51,202 nucleotides of DNA, taken from Rubrivivax sp. (lineage in GTDB: Bacteria; Pseudomonadota; Gammaproteobacteria; Burkholderiales; Burkholderiaceae_C). The stretch covers positions 1-51,202 of the forward strand of contig JAEUPE010000198.1 of assembly GCA_016790435.1 (NCBI GenBank), read 5' to 3'. Under the pieces are notes generated by a model. The model had not been told where the DNA came from. It did no database searches and worked only from the letters and a program-made list of their open reading frames with translations. The translations under genes and the position numbers were made by a program. Below, in pieces: positions 9,697 through 18,173 of the stretch. Position 1 is the stretch's first letter. Each line of letters opens with the position of its first letter.

Positions 9697-10854
9697 ATGC
9701 TCACGCCGCAAGACGATCTCATCGGGCACCAACTGCCCACCACGTTCGACCAGGTCGACAACAGCGACCCGGCCTGGATGGAGCGGCTCTGGTACACGGG
9801 CCATGCGGCGTCGCATGGTCCGGGTCACCCGTCGGGTCCGGCGTTGATGTTCGACCTCGGCCTCGGCTACCACCCCAATCGCAACGTGATGGACGCCTTC
9901 GCCGGCGTGGCAGTGCCCGGGCGGCAATGGAACTTCCGCGCCAGCCGGCGGCTGCGCGGGGCGGGAGTGCCCGATCCCCTGTGCACGACGGTGGGCCCCC
10001 TGTCCTTCCGCGTCGTCGAAGGCTTGAAGCGCCACGCGCTGACGCTCTCCGAGAACGACTCGGGCCTGAGCTTCGAGATCGAGTACCACGGCACGCTTAA
10101 CCCGCACGAAGAGGCCGCGCACCTGCGCCGACGCGAGGGCCGCATCACCGAGAACATGTACCGCGCCCAGCAGATGGGCCGCTACACCGGCTGGCTGAAG
10201 GTGGACGGCCAGACGCACGACGTGGGCGGCTGGCTCGGCCAGCGCGACCACAGCTGGGGCGTGCGCAGCGAGATGCGCACCGACGAGACGGCGCCGCCGC
10301 TCACCTTCTACCCGCCCTTTTTCTACTGCTGGACGACGGCACAGTTCGCCCACTCATCGAAGGGGCCGCGCGGCCTGACCATCTTCTTCAAGGAGCGCGC
10401 ACCCGGCGACAAGATCTACCTGAGCGGCGAAGAGACCTTCGCGCTCGGCAGCAAGGTCTCGGGCCGCCACCGCCTCATCGACGTGCAGCACGAGGTGCAA
10501 TGGCATGACGACGCGCACGGCCAGAACATGGCCGGCGCCACCTTCGAGCTCGCCTTCGGCGACGGCAGCCGCCGGCCGGTTCAGGTGCGCGTGCTGCCGA
10601 CGAAGTACTTCCTCAAGGGTGGCCTGTACGGCGGCCTCGATGGCTGGTTCCACGGCGACGACAAGGGTCGCCTCCACACCGCACACGAGAGCTGGGACCT
10701 CACCGACCCGGCCATCCGCCGCAAGGTGCGCACGCTCGCCGACCAGGTCATCGAGGTGCGCGACGGCAACGACGTCGGCTACGGGATCATCGAATACGGC
10801 GTCGGCAAGGGCTACGCGAAGTACGAGGCGGTACAGGTGCATCCGCCGATCTGA
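9697..10854 (+). CDS. Uncharacterised protein, AttH/CrtC (lipocalin-like) fold suspected
   Basis: 385 aa, no signal peptide or membrane segment. It starts MLTPQDDLIGHQLPTTFDQ. The pattern of beta-rich segments with GWLGQRDHSWGVR in the middle resembles the RDHSWG motif of the AttH/CrtC-type double-lipocalin superfamily, whose members include carotenoid hydratases and hypothetical lipid-handling enzymes. I infer binding or conversion of a hydrophobic compound but cannot name a reaction. It is divergent from two crotonase genes across operator site A and convergent with the zinc dehydrogenase, so it is probably part of the same catabolic regulon. Confidence 0.75.
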   Translation: MLTPQDDLIGHQLPTTFDQVDNSDPAWMERLWYTGHAASHGPGHPSGPALMFDLGLGYHPNRNVMDAFAGVAVPGRQWNFRASRRLRGAGVPDPLCTTVGPLSFRVVEGLKRHALTLSENDSGLSFEIEYHGTLNPHEEAAHLRRREGRITENMYRAQQMGRYTGWLKVDGQTHDVGGWLGQRDHSWGVRSEMRTDETAPPLTFYPPFFYCWTTAQFAHSSKGPRGLTIFFKERAPGDKIYLSGEETFALGSKVSGRHRLIDVQHEVQWHDDAHGQNMAGATFELAFGDGSRRPVQVRVLPTKYFLKGGLYGGLDGWFHGDDKGRLHTAHESWDLTDPAIRRKVRTLADQVIEVRDGNDVGYGIIEYGVGKGYAKYEAVQVHPPI

Positions 10855-10882
10855 GGCGGCTGGCCGGACGGCACACCAAGCA

Positions 10883-10907
10883 GGGCGCGGCATCTGCTGC
10901 CGCGCCC
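10883..10907. terminator. Bidirectional hairpin between convergent genes
   Basis: GGGCGCGGCA (10883-10892) and TGCCGCGCCC (10898-10907) pair perfectly over 10 bases with a TCTGC loop, in the 78-base gap between the convergent AttH-like and zinc dehydrogenase genes. No T-run follows on either strand, common in GC-rich genomes. Confidence 0.7.
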
Positions 10908-10932
10908 GCGCCGCGGACCGCCCCGCGCGCGC

Positions 10933-11988
10933 TCAGGCCGCCTGCGCGAAGTCGATCAGCACCTTCATCGCACGCTGCCGGTCGCCGGCGAGCTGAAAGG
11001 CACGCACCGCGTCGCTCATCGGGAAGGTCTGCGTCACCACCGGCGAGAAGTCCATGCGGCGCTCGTTCAGGATGCGCACCGCGACCGCGAACTCGGCGTG
11101 GAAGCGGAACGAGCCGGTGATCGAGAGCTCCTTGGCCACGACCACGTTCTGCGGCACGCTGACGTCACCGCCGAGGCCCAGTTGCACGATCACGCCGCGC
11201 GGACGCATCACCTCCAGCCCGTCGCGCAGCGCGCGCTGGTTGCCGGAGCACTCGAGCATGACGTCGAAGCTGCCCTTGTTGGGCGAGTTGCGCGCCACCC
11301 AGCCCGTGTCCTTGGCCGCATTGATGGTCTCGTGCGCGCCCATGCGCGCCGCAATGACGAGCGGCTCGTCGACCAAGTCGGTGGCCACGATCTCGGCCGC
11401 GCCGTGCAACTTGGCGGCGGCGATGGCGAGCACGCCGATGGGCCCGCAGCCGGCCACCAGCACCCGCTTGCCGAGCAGCGAGCCGGCGCGCGACACGCCG
11501 TGCAGCCCCACCGAGAACGGCTCGGCGAGCGCCGCGATGCTGAGCGGCACGCCCTCGGCCACCTTGAAGCACTGCGTCGCCTCGCACACCAGCAGGTTGC
11601 GGAAGGCGCCCTGCACGTGCGGCATGCGCATGGCGCTGCCGTAGTAGCGCATCTCCAGGCACTGGTTGGGCAGCCCCTCCCAGCAGTAGCGGCAGGCGCC
11701 GCAGGGGCGGCTGGGGTTGATGGCGACGCGGTCGCCGGGCTTCACCGAGGTGACGTCGGGCGCCACTGCCGTCACCGTGCCGGCCACCTCGTGACCCAAC
11801 GCCATCGGCTCCTTGATGCGCACGGTGCCGAAGCCGCCATCGTGGAAGTAGTGCAGGTCCGAGCCGCAGATGCCACCCATGCCCACCTGGACGAGCACCT
11901 GGCCGGGGCCCATCTCGTCGACGTCTCGCTCTTCCAGGCGCAAGTCTTCGGGGGCGTGGATCACCAGGCACATGCAGCGCATTCGCAT
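10933..11988 (-). CDS. Zinc-dependent alcohol/polyol dehydrogenase, L-idonate 5-dehydrogenase-like
   Basis: 351 aa NAD(P)-dependent medium-chain dehydrogenase. Catalytic zinc ligands are C41 (GICGSDLH) and H66-E67 (ALGHEVAG). Structural zinc ligands are C96, C99, C102 and C110 (CGACRYCWEGLPNQC). A Rossmann motif GCGPIGVLA lies around residue 180. The arrangement is closest to L-idonate or sorbitol dehydrogenases. Start ATG 11988 has GGAG six bases upstream; two further in-frame ATGs follow. It is last in the minus-strand run after the Liv importer and GST, so it may oxidise an alcohol intermediate of the imported compound; sugar metabolism is the alternative. Confidence 0.9.
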   Translation of the reverse strand: MRMRCMCLVIHAPEDLRLEERDVDEMGPGQVLVQVGMGGICGSDLHYFHDGGFGTVRIKEPMALGHEVAGTVTAVAPDVTSVKPGDRVAINPSRPCGACRYCWEGLPNQCLEMRYYGSAMRMPHVQGAFRNLLVCEATQCFKVAEGVPLSIAALAEPFSVGLHGVSRAGSLLGKRVLVAGCGPIGVLAIAAAKLHGAAEIVATDLVDEPLVIAARMGAHETINAAKDTGWVARNSPNKGSFDVMLECSGNQRALRDGLEVMRPRGVIVQLGLGGDVSVPQNVVVAKELSITGSFRFHAEFAVAVRILNERRMDFSPVVTQTFPMSDAVRAFQLAGDRQRAMKVLIDFAQAA

Positions 11989-12037
11989 CGTCGTCTCCGT
12001 CAGGGTGTTCGAATTGTCGTGGATGGCGTTGGTCGCT

Positions 12038-12775
12038 TCACGCGGCCGGCGCGGCCGGGACCGCCAGGCCGCGCGCCACGGCCGGCCGATCGACGAACGT
12101 CTGGAGCACGCGCGCCACCTCAGCGAAGTCGCCGAAGCCGACCAGGTCACCCGCGCCATAGAAGCCGACGAGATTGCGTACCCAGGGAAAAGTGGCGATG
12201 TCGGCGATGCTGTAGTGCTCGCCCATGATCCACGCGCGGCCGGCCAGGCGCTCGTCCAGCACCTTGAGCAGGCGGCGCGATTCGGCCACGTAGCGGTCGC
12301 GCGGGCGCTTGTCCTCGTACTCCTTGCCGGCGAACTTGTGGAAGAAGCCGAGTTGGCCGAACATGGGGCCGACACCGCCCATCTGCCACATCACCCATTG
12401 CAGGGTTTCGTAGCGCCCCGCATCGTCGGCCGGCATCAGCTGCCCGGTCTTGCCGGCCAGGTAGACGAGGATGGCCCCCGACTCCCACAGCGCCAGCGGC
12501 TTGCCGCCGGGCCCGTTGGGGTCGAGGATGGCCGGGATCTTGTTGTTCGGGTTCAACGACAGGAACTCGGGCGAGAGTTGATCGTTGCGGTCGAAGGCCA
12601 CGCGGTGCGCCTCGTAAGGCAGGCCGATCTCCTCGAGCATGATGGAGACCTTCACGCCGTTGGGCGTGGGCAACGAGTACAGCTGCAGCCGCTGCGGGTG
12701 GCGCGCGGGCCACTTGTGCGTGATGGCGAAGGCAGAGAGGTCGGGCGCGGGCGCGCGCTTGCTGGAGGAGCTCAC
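12038..12775 (-). CDS. Glutathione S-transferase, YghU/YfcG-like
   Basis: 245 aa. The thioredoxin-like N-domain contains LYSLPTPNGVKVSIMLEEIGLPYE and the cis-Pro glutathione-site segment NPNNKIPAILD, followed by ESGAILVYLA. The all-alpha C-domain contains the N-capping motif IADIATFPW. YghU/YfcG enzymes act as disulfide-bond reductases or glutathione-dependent peroxidases. The gene lies between the Liv importer and the zinc dehydrogenase in the same direction, with 93 bases to LivF. A role in detoxification or ring/ether cleavage of the imported substrate is possible but unproven. Confidence 0.9.
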   Translation of the reverse strand: MSSSSKRAPAPDLSAFAITHKWPARHPQRLQLYSLPTPNGVKVSIMLEEIGLPYEAHRVAFDRNDQLSPEFLSLNPNNKIPAILDPNGPGGKPLALWESGAILVYLAGKTGQLMPADDAGRYETLQWVMWQMGGVGPMFGQLGFFHKFAGKEYEDKRPRDRYVAESRRLLKVLDERLAGRAWIMGEHYSIADIATFPWVRNLVGFYGAGDLVGFGDFAEVARVLQTFVDRPAVARGLAVPAAPAA

Positions 12776-12868
12776 CAGGCGTTTCCTTGTCGATTCGAAA
12801 CGGGCCTGCGGGAGGCCCCGGGGACAGCGCCGGGCAAGGCCGCCGCGGGCCGCATTCTCCGCGACGAA

Positions 12869-13564
12869 TCAGAAGGCCAGCGCCTGCCGGTGCTTGGGTT
12901 CGTCGATCTCGTCGGTGCGCCCACGGTCGATGATCTCGCCCTTGGCCATGACGACGAAGCGCTGCGTCGTGCGCCGCACGAGGTTGAGGTGCTGCTCGAC
13001 GACGAGGATGCCGGTGCCGGACTCGCGGATGCGGTTGAAGGTGCTGACGAGGTCGTCGACGAGGATGGGCGAGAGCCCCTCGCTCGGCTCGTCGAGCAGC
13101 AGCACGCGCGGGTTGCCGAGCAGCGCCCGGCCCACGGCCAGCATCTGCTGCTGGCCGCCGGAGAGCGCGGTGCCCATCTTGTCGTGCCGCTCGCGCAGGA
13201 TGGGGAACAGCTCGTACACGCGCTCCAGCGTCCACTGCCCCTTGCGGCCCGAGGCAGCGCCGAGCAGCAGGTTCTCGCGCACCGTGAGGTGCGGCAGGAT
13301 CAGCCGCCCCTGCGGCGAGATGCTGGCGCCGTGTTTGGGCGCGGCATAGGCGGGCAGCTTCTCGATGGCGACGTCGCCGAGCCGGATGCTGCCGCCTCGA
13401 ATGGCGGTGCCGCCGAAGAAGCTGTTGAGCAGCGTGGACTTGCCGGCGCCGTTCTTGCCGACCACGGCCACAGACTCGCCCTCGTCCACTTCGAGGTCGA
13501 TGCCGCGCAGCACGACGCTCTTGCCGTAGCCGGCCGTGAGGCCGCGGATGGAGAGGAAGCTCAT
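12869..13564 (-). CDS. livF: Branched-chain-type ABC importer ATPase (LivF), system 1
   Basis: 231 aa cytoplasmic ATPase of a HAAT-family importer. Walker A is GKNGAGKST at residues 36-44, the signature LSGGQQQMLAVGRAL is intact, Walker B is VLLLDEPSEGL, and the H-loop lies in VVEQHLNLV. Size and the SEGL motif are typical of LivF. It forms a heterodimer with the LivG at 13620. It is fifth in the order binding protein, LivH, LivM, LivG, LivF, 55 bases after LivG. Confidence 0.93.
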   Translation of the reverse strand: MSFLSIRGLTAGYGKSVVLRGIDLEVDEGESVAVVGKNGAGKSTLLNSFFGGTAIRGGSIRLGDVAIEKLPAYAAPKHGASISPQGRLILPHLTVRENLLLGAASGRKGQWTLERVYELFPILRERHDKMGTALSGGQQQMLAVGRALLGNPRVLLLDEPSEGLSPILVDDLVSTFNRIRESGTGILVVEQHLNLVRRTTQRFVVMAKGEIIDRGRTDEIDEPKHRQALAF

Positions 13565-13619
13565 CGGGAAGCCTTCGCGCTACGCGCTGCGGCAGTAGCC
13601 TCGGGAGCGGCCCGGTAGC

Positions 13620-14318
13620 TCATGCCGCCGTGCCCAGGTAGGCGGCGATCACGCGCTCGTCCTTGCGCACCACCTCGGGCGCACCGGTGAGGATGAGGCG
13701 GCCGAGGTCCAGCGCCGTCACCGCATCGCAGAAGCGGAAGACGGCATCGACGTCGTGCTCGACGACGAGCGCGGTCACGCCACGCTGAAGCACCAGCTTG
13801 CGCAGGTGCTCGAAGAGCGACACCGTCTCGGCGGTCGAGAGCCCGGCGGCCGGCTCGTCGAGCAGCATCAGGCTCGGCTTACCCACCATTGCGAGCGCGA
13901 TGTCCACGCGCCGCTGGTCGCCATAGGCGATGCTGTCGGCGACCTCGTCGAGTGCGGCGCGCAGCTCGAAGGCATCGACGATCTCATCGAGGTCGGGCTC
14001 GCCGAGCTCGGAGGCGACGAGCTGAAGCTGCTCGCGCACCGTGAGGCCGGGGAAGATGCTCGTGCGTTGGAAGCTGCGGCTCATGCCGGCCCGGCGCCGC
14101 CAGGCCACGCTGCGCTCGGTGATGTCGCGGCCCTCGACGAAAACGCGGCCGCGGGTGGGCCGGCGGCGGCCGGTGATGGCGTCCATCAGCGTGCTCTTGC
14201 CGGCTCCGTTGGGGCCGATGATGCCGTGCAGCACACCACGCTCGGCCACCTCGAGAAACACGCCGTCCAGCGCCTGCACGCTGCCGTAGCTGACGCTCAG
14301 GTCTTCCACCTTCAGCAT
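13620..14318 (-). CDS. livG: Branched-chain-type ABC importer ATPase (LivG), system 1
   Basis: 232 aa, about 20 residues shorter than usual LivG. Walker A GPNGAGKST lies at residues 35-43 and Walker B is LMLLDEPAAGL with H-loop VVEHDVD. The ABC signature is IAYGDQRRVDIALAM rather than LSGGQ; LivG proteins often have SYG-x-QR here, so function is likely retained. Start ATG 14318 overlaps the LivM stop by one base (TGATG) after a GGAGG ribosome site. Confidence 0.92.
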   Translation of the reverse strand: MLKVEDLSVSYGSVQALDGVFLEVAERGVLHGIIGPNGAGKSTLMDAITGRRRPTRGRVFVEGRDITERSVAWRRRAGMSRSFQRTSIFPGLTVREQLQLVASELGEPDLDEIVDAFELRAALDEVADSIAYGDQRRVDIALAMVGKPSLMLLDEPAAGLSTAETVSLFEHLRKLVLQRGVTALVVEHDVDAVFRFCDAVTALDLGRLILTGAPEVVRKDERVIAAYLGTAA

Positions 14319-15322
14319 CAGGCTTCCTCCGCGCCCCGCCCGGCGCGCGTGCGGCCGGCGCCAACGGGGCGCAACCGGTGCCACAGGTCGATGACAAAAC
14401 CCATCGCGCCTCTCGGGAAGGCCGAGATCATCACCACCACCGCGATGCCGGTCAGCAGCTCGAGGTACCCCGTGGCGCCGAAGGCGTCCTGCCCCCAGGT
14501 GTACAGCAGCGCCCCCAGCAGCGGCCCGGTGGCCGTCGCTGCGCCGCCGATGAGCATGGCGACGAGCGAGTGTCCGCCGGTGGCGAAGTCGAGCGACTCC
14601 GGCGACACGTAGGCGGCGTTGAGCGCCATCAGCACGCCGGCGATGCTGACCATGAAGCTCGCGAGCACGAAGGCCAGCAGGCGCGGCAGGTAGGTGTCGA
14701 AGCCCGAGAAGCGCATGCGCTCCTCGTTGGCCTGCGTGGCCCGCAGCACCTGGCCGAAACGCGAGTGGGCCGCCAGCCACGCCATCGCCAGCACGGCCAT
14801 CAGCGCCAGCCAGGCCACGGGCCAGAAGCTGGCCGGCTTGCCCAGCGCCGCCTGCGAGAGGCCGAGGAAGGTGCCATTGAAAGTCATCGTGAGCCCGTCG
14901 TCGCCGCCGGTGAGCGGTCGCATCGCCTGCAGCATGGTGGCCGAGCGCAGCATCTGCGCCAGCGCGAGCGTGAGCATCGCGAAGGGCAGCGGCCGCGCCC
15001 GCACCACGAGCGCGCCGGCCAGCGCCGCGAAGAGCGTGCTGCCGGCGAGCGCGAACAGCACCGCCAGGTGCAGGTCGAGCCCGAGCAGGTTGGAGCCGAT
15101 GCCCAGCAGGTAAGCCGGGGCGCCGATGAAGGCCGCCACGCCGAACATCACGAGGCCGCATTGCCGCATCAGCCAGCCGATACCCACCGCCGCGACGCCG
15201 AGCACGAGGCCGTTGATCAACAGACCCAGGTAGAAGACGCTCGTGAGCACGTAGGGCACGAGCAGCCCCACCGCGGCGATGGCCAGGAACGCGGCGGCGC
15301 GGCGGGACCGCAACGGCGCCAT
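14318..15322 (-). CDS. livM: Branched-chain-type ABC importer permease (LivM), system 1
   Basis: 334 aa inner-membrane permease with about 9-10 hydrophobic segments. The conserved cytoplasmic loop that contacts the ATPase reads RFGQVLRATQANEERMRFSGFD, typical of LivM. The gene start and the LivH stop overlap by one base (TGATG at 15320-15324), and its own stop overlaps the LivG start, so LivH-LivM-LivG are translationally coupled. Together with LivH it forms the transmembrane channel. Confidence 0.92.
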   Translation of the reverse strand: MAPLRSRRAAAFLAIAAVGLLVPYVLTSVFYLGLLINGLVLGVAAVGIGWLMRQCGLVMFGVAAFIGAPAYLLGIGSNLLGLDLHLAVLFALAGSTLFAALAGALVVRARPLPFAMLTLALAQMLRSATMLQAMRPLTGGDDGLTMTFNGTFLGLSQAALGKPASFWPVAWLALMAVLAMAWLAAHSRFGQVLRATQANEERMRFSGFDTYLPRLLAFVLASFMVSIAGVLMALNAAYVSPESLDFATGGHSLVAMLIGGAATATGPLLGALLYTWGQDAFGATGYLELLTGIAVVVMISAFPRGAMGFVIDLWHRLRPVGAGRTRAGRGAEEA

Positions 15323-16194
15323 CAGGACACCCGCCCGCGGCCGAACCCCTGCGGCCGCCACAGCAGCACCACGAACAGCAGCACGTAAGGCGCCAGCGCC
15401 GCCACCGCCGGCACGAGCACGGTGCCGATGACCTGGATGAAGCCGTAGACCACCGCCGCCGCGATGGCGCCGCCGATGCTGCCCAGGCCACCCACCACGA
15501 CGACGATCAGGCAGCTGATGAGGATGCTCGCGCCCATGCCCGGGTCCACCGAAAGATAGGGCCCGGCCAGCACGCCTGCCAGGCCTGCGAAGGCGCAACC
15601 CAGGCACACCACCATCAGGCTCAGGCGGTCGGTGTTGACGCCCATCATGCGCGCCACGTGCGGCTGCTGGCTCACGGCGCGCGTGTGCATGCCGCTGCGC
15701 GTGAACTTGAGCCACACCGCCAGTGCCACGCAGGTGCCGAAGCCCACGGCGATGATGAAGAGGCGGTACACGGGGTACAGCGTGCCGAAGAACTGCGTCG
15801 AGCCGGCAAGCAGCGCCGGCGGCTCCACCGACAGCGGCACCGTGCCCCAGAGCTTGTGCACGGCCGGGCCGATCATCAGCGCGACGCCGAAGGTGACAAG
15901 CGCCACGTCCATGTGCGAGCGCTTCTGCAGCGGCCGCAGCACGGCCAGCTCGAACACCAAACCCACGACCGCCAGCGCCAGCGGCACCAGCACCAGCGCT
16001 AGCCAGAAGCTGAGCGAGCGGCCGACCGAGTAGCCCATGTAGGCGCCGAGCATGTACAGCGCGCCATGGGCGAAGTTCATCACGTCGCGCAGGCCGAAGA
16101 TGAGCGCCAACCCGCTGGCCAGGATGGTGAGCAATGAAGCCAGCGCCAGCGCATTGGCCAGCTGCGCGGCGCTGAAGAGCTGCGCGAATTCCAC
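15322..16194 (-). CDS. livH: Branched-chain-type ABC importer permease (LivH), system 1
   Basis: 290 aa membrane protein starting MEFAQLFSAAQLANALALAS. The characteristic LivH segments are present: LIFGLRDVMNFAHGALYMLGAYMG near residues 33-56 and the EAA-like loop HTRAVSQQPHVARMMGVNTD. About 8 membrane helices. It follows the binding-protein gene by 58 bases and partners the overlapping LivM. Confidence 0.92.
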   Translation of the reverse strand: MEFAQLFSAAQLANALALASLLTILASGLALIFGLRDVMNFAHGALYMLGAYMGYSVGRSLSFWLALVLVPLALAVVGLVFELAVLRPLQKRSHMDVALVTFGVALMIGPAVHKLWGTVPLSVEPPALLAGSTQFFGTLYPVYRLFIIAVGFGTCVALAVWLKFTRSGMHTRAVSQQPHVARMMGVNTDRLSLMVVCLGCAFAGLAGVLAGPYLSVDPGMGASILISCLIVVVVGGLGSIGGAIAAAVVYGFIQVIGTVLVPAVAALAPYVLLFVVLLWRPQGFGRGRVS

Positions 16195-16252
16195 GCGTCG
16201 GCCGTGCCGAGAGGAGCGCTCGGTGTGAGGTCAGTGCGCGGTCAGCGCGGGA

Positions 16253-17470
16253 TCACGAACTCGCCTTGCACTCAGGGCTGGCGGGCGGATAGATCTCCGG
16301 GCCGGACTTGACCACCTTCATCTGGAACGTGTTCTTGCCGCCCGGTGACTTCACCACCTGCGCCATGCCGTGCTGGCGGATCAGGTGATGGTCGGCCGCA
16401 CGCATCTCCACTTCGCCGAAGATCGTGGGCACCTTCAGGCCCTCGAGCGCCTTGCGCACCTTGGCCGCCTCGGTGGACTTGGCCTTCACCACGCCGGCGC
16501 GGAAGACTTCGAGCGCCGCCATCTCGTCGGCGTCGGTGTAGAAGGGGCGGCGCTTGGCACGCAGCACGAACTCCTTCACGTAGTGCGCGTTGCGGGCGCC
16601 GGGCAGGTCCGGCGTCCAGCTCAGCGAATTGACGACGCCGAGCACGTTGTCGCCGTGCGCCTCGAGTTGGAAGTCGGTGGCGAAGCCGTTGCCGATGACG
16701 GCCTTGTACTTGTCGAACAGCCCGAACTGCTTCTGCTGCTTGGCGAAGTTGGTGCCGTCGCTCATGAACAGCGTCACCACCAGCGCATCGGCAGGTTTGG
16801 AGAGTTGCGAGATGTGGGTGCCGAAGTCGGTGGTGCCGATGGGTGCGAACAGGTTCTGCTGCACCGTGCCGCCCAGCCCCTTCACCAGGTCCTGGAAGCC
16901 CTTGCTGAAGCTCTGGCCGGAGGCATAGTCGGCCGAGATCAGGTTCCAGGTCTTGGCGCCGGTGGACTTCACATAGTCCTGCATCATGCGCGTCGTCAAC
17001 GCATCGGGCGTGTTGACGCGGAAGTAGTTCGGCGCGCACGACTTGGTCATCAGGTCGTTGCTCTGCGCGTAGTGGTCGATGAAGATGACGCCCAGGCTGT
17101 CGAGCTTGGGCACCAGCGCCAGCGAATGCGAGCTGAGCGTCTGGCCGATGATGAGGCTCACGCCGGCCTGCTGCGCGAGCTTGGTGGCCGCCGCCAGCGC
17201 CGTGGCCGGCGAACCCGAGTGCGCCTGCGTCACGAGCTCGAACTTGCGGCCGGCGGCGCCGCCTTCGGCGTTGAGGATGTCGACGGCCGCCTTGGCCCCT
17301 TCTTCCATGATTGAGGCATGGAATGCGAAGGGGCCGCTGTCGATGAGCAGGAGGCCGACCTTGATGTTGCCGCTGGCCTGCGCCCAGGCGGGCGAGAAGG
17401 CCGGTGCCGCCAGGGCACAGGCCGCGCCGGCGGCGGAGAGCGCGAAGCGGCGACGCTGGATGTCGATCAT
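16253..17470 (-). CDS. Periplasmic ABC substrate-binding protein (Leu/Ile/Val-binding type), system 1
   Basis: 405 aa. The N-terminus MIDIQRRRFALSAAGAACAL ends at AWA and is a twin-arginine-type signal (RRRF). The mature part starts IKVGLLLIDSGPFAFH and is a type I periplasmic binding fold. ATG 17470 was chosen for the signal peptide and for GGAG eight bases upstream; the open frame continues to 17512. It is first gene of the importer operon. The ligand is unlikely to be limited to amino acids: the surrounding genes are acyl-CoA catabolic, and such binding proteins often take aromatic, aliphatic or steroid acids. Confidence 0.9.
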   Translation of the reverse strand: MIDIQRRRFALSAAGAACALAAPAFSPAWAQASGNIKVGLLLIDSGPFAFHASIMEEGAKAAVDILNAEGGAAGRKFELVTQAHSGSPATALAAATKLAQQAGVSLIIGQTLSSHSLALVPKLDSLGVIFIDHYAQSNDLMTKSCAPNYFRVNTPDALTTRMMQDYVKSTGAKTWNLISADYASGQSFSKGFQDLVKGLGGTVQQNLFAPIGTTDFGTHISQLSKPADALVVTLFMSDGTNFAKQQKQFGLFDKYKAVIGNGFATDFQLEAHGDNVLGVVNSLSWTPDLPGARNAHYVKEFVLRAKRRPFYTDADEMAALEVFRAGVVKAKSTEAAKVRKALEGLKVPTIFGEVEMRAADHHLIRQHGMAQVVKSPGGKNTFQMKVVKSGPEIYPPASPECKASS

Positions 17471-17547
17471 GGGGCTGTCTCCTTGGTGGCTGGCCGCGGC
17501 ACGCCGCGCCACCCGGCCCGCCGCGCCGCCGCCCGATGAGCTCGATG

Positions 17548-17564
17548 GTTCACTAGCGTACGGA
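17548..17564. promoter_or_regulatory. Shared operator candidate, site D
   Basis: On the minus strand TCCGTAC-GCT-AGTGAAC, matching site B in 14 of 17 bases. It lies just downstream of a predicted promoter for the Liv system 1 operon, where a bound repressor would block transcription. Confidence 0.55.
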
Positions 17565-17572
17565 CCGGCGGA

Positions 17573-17600
17573 AGGCTAAGCCAATCCGCCACGGTGTCAA
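17573..17600 (-). promoter_or_regulatory. Sigma70-like promoter for Liv operon 1
   Basis: On the minus strand a perfect -35 TTGACA (17600-17595) is followed after 16 bases by TAGCCT (17578-17573). Initiation would be near 17566, inside or next to operator site D and about 95 bases before the binding-protein ATG. Confidence 0.5.
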
Positions 17601-17638
17601 TGGGGGGAACGGCGGGCAGCGGCCACCGGCCCGGCGCG

Positions 17639-17653
17639 TCACAGATCCTGTGA
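17639..17653. promoter_or_regulatory. Palindromic operator candidate, copy 2
   Basis: TCACAG-ATC-CTGTGA, a perfect inverted repeat matching the palindrome at 889-903 in its 13-base core. It sits upstream of the Liv operon 1 promoter and 28 bases after the stop of the small protein gene at 17681, so a terminator role is the alternative; the repeat of an identical core elsewhere favours an operator. Confidence 0.5.
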
Positions 17654-17680
17654 TGCGCTGCCAGGGATGCGGGAGGATCC

Positions 17681-18166
17681 TCAGCCCTCTGCGGCGCCCG
17701 ACATCTGCGCGAACAGCGGACGCGGCGAGTGCTTGAGCTCGATCTCGACCTCGGCGCGCATAGCGCCGAGCAGCGCCGTCTCGGCCGCCGCCAGCGCCGC
17801 GGCATCGACGCCGGCGGGCGGATCGGCCAGCCAGGAGAGCAACCGGCCGATGACGAGGTTGCCCTGGTCGCGAGCCGCCATCAGGTCGGCGGCCGACGGG
17901 ATCGGCGGCACGGGGCCGGGCACCTCGGCGGGGATCGCCGTTTCACCACGCAGCGCCTCCGCCGCCGTGGCCAGCGCCTTGCGCTGCGCCTCGAGTTGCT
18001 GGAGCAGGAATCCGGCCGACCAGTCGGCGCGCACCTTGAGCGTATTGAGCAGGTTGATCACGCCCCACACCTGGCTGCGCGCGTATTCGTCGTCGATGCG
18101 CGGCAGCACCTCGGCCCGCAGGGTGCTGCAGGTGCCGTCGATGAGGCGGGCGAAGTTGTTGTTCAT
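17681..18166 (-). CDS. Small helical protein, LvaB-like candidate partner of the adjacent kinase
   Basis: 161 aa without signal peptide. The first 75 residues are predicted helical (LIDGTCSTLRAEVLPRIDDE, then SQVWGVINLLNTLKV), and the rest is Ala/Glu-rich helix. No catalytic motif is visible. The pattern 'L-x2-EVLP...' and position directly after an APH-type kinase (8-base gap, same operon) resemble the LvaB-type small subunits that accompany the LvaA 4-hydroxyacyl-CoA kinase in Pseudomonas. The similarity is my reading of the sequence, not a search result. It is the last gene of the nine-gene acyl-CoA group. Confidence 0.75.
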   Translation of the reverse strand: MNNNFARLIDGTCSTLRAEVLPRIDDEYARSQVWGVINLLNTLKVRADWSAGFLLQQLEAQRKALATAAEALRGETAIPAEVPGPVPPIPSAADLMAARDQGNLVIGRLLSWLADPPAGVDAAALAAAETALLGAMRAEVEIELKHSPRPLFAQMSGAAEG

Positions 18167-18173
18167 GGCTGTC

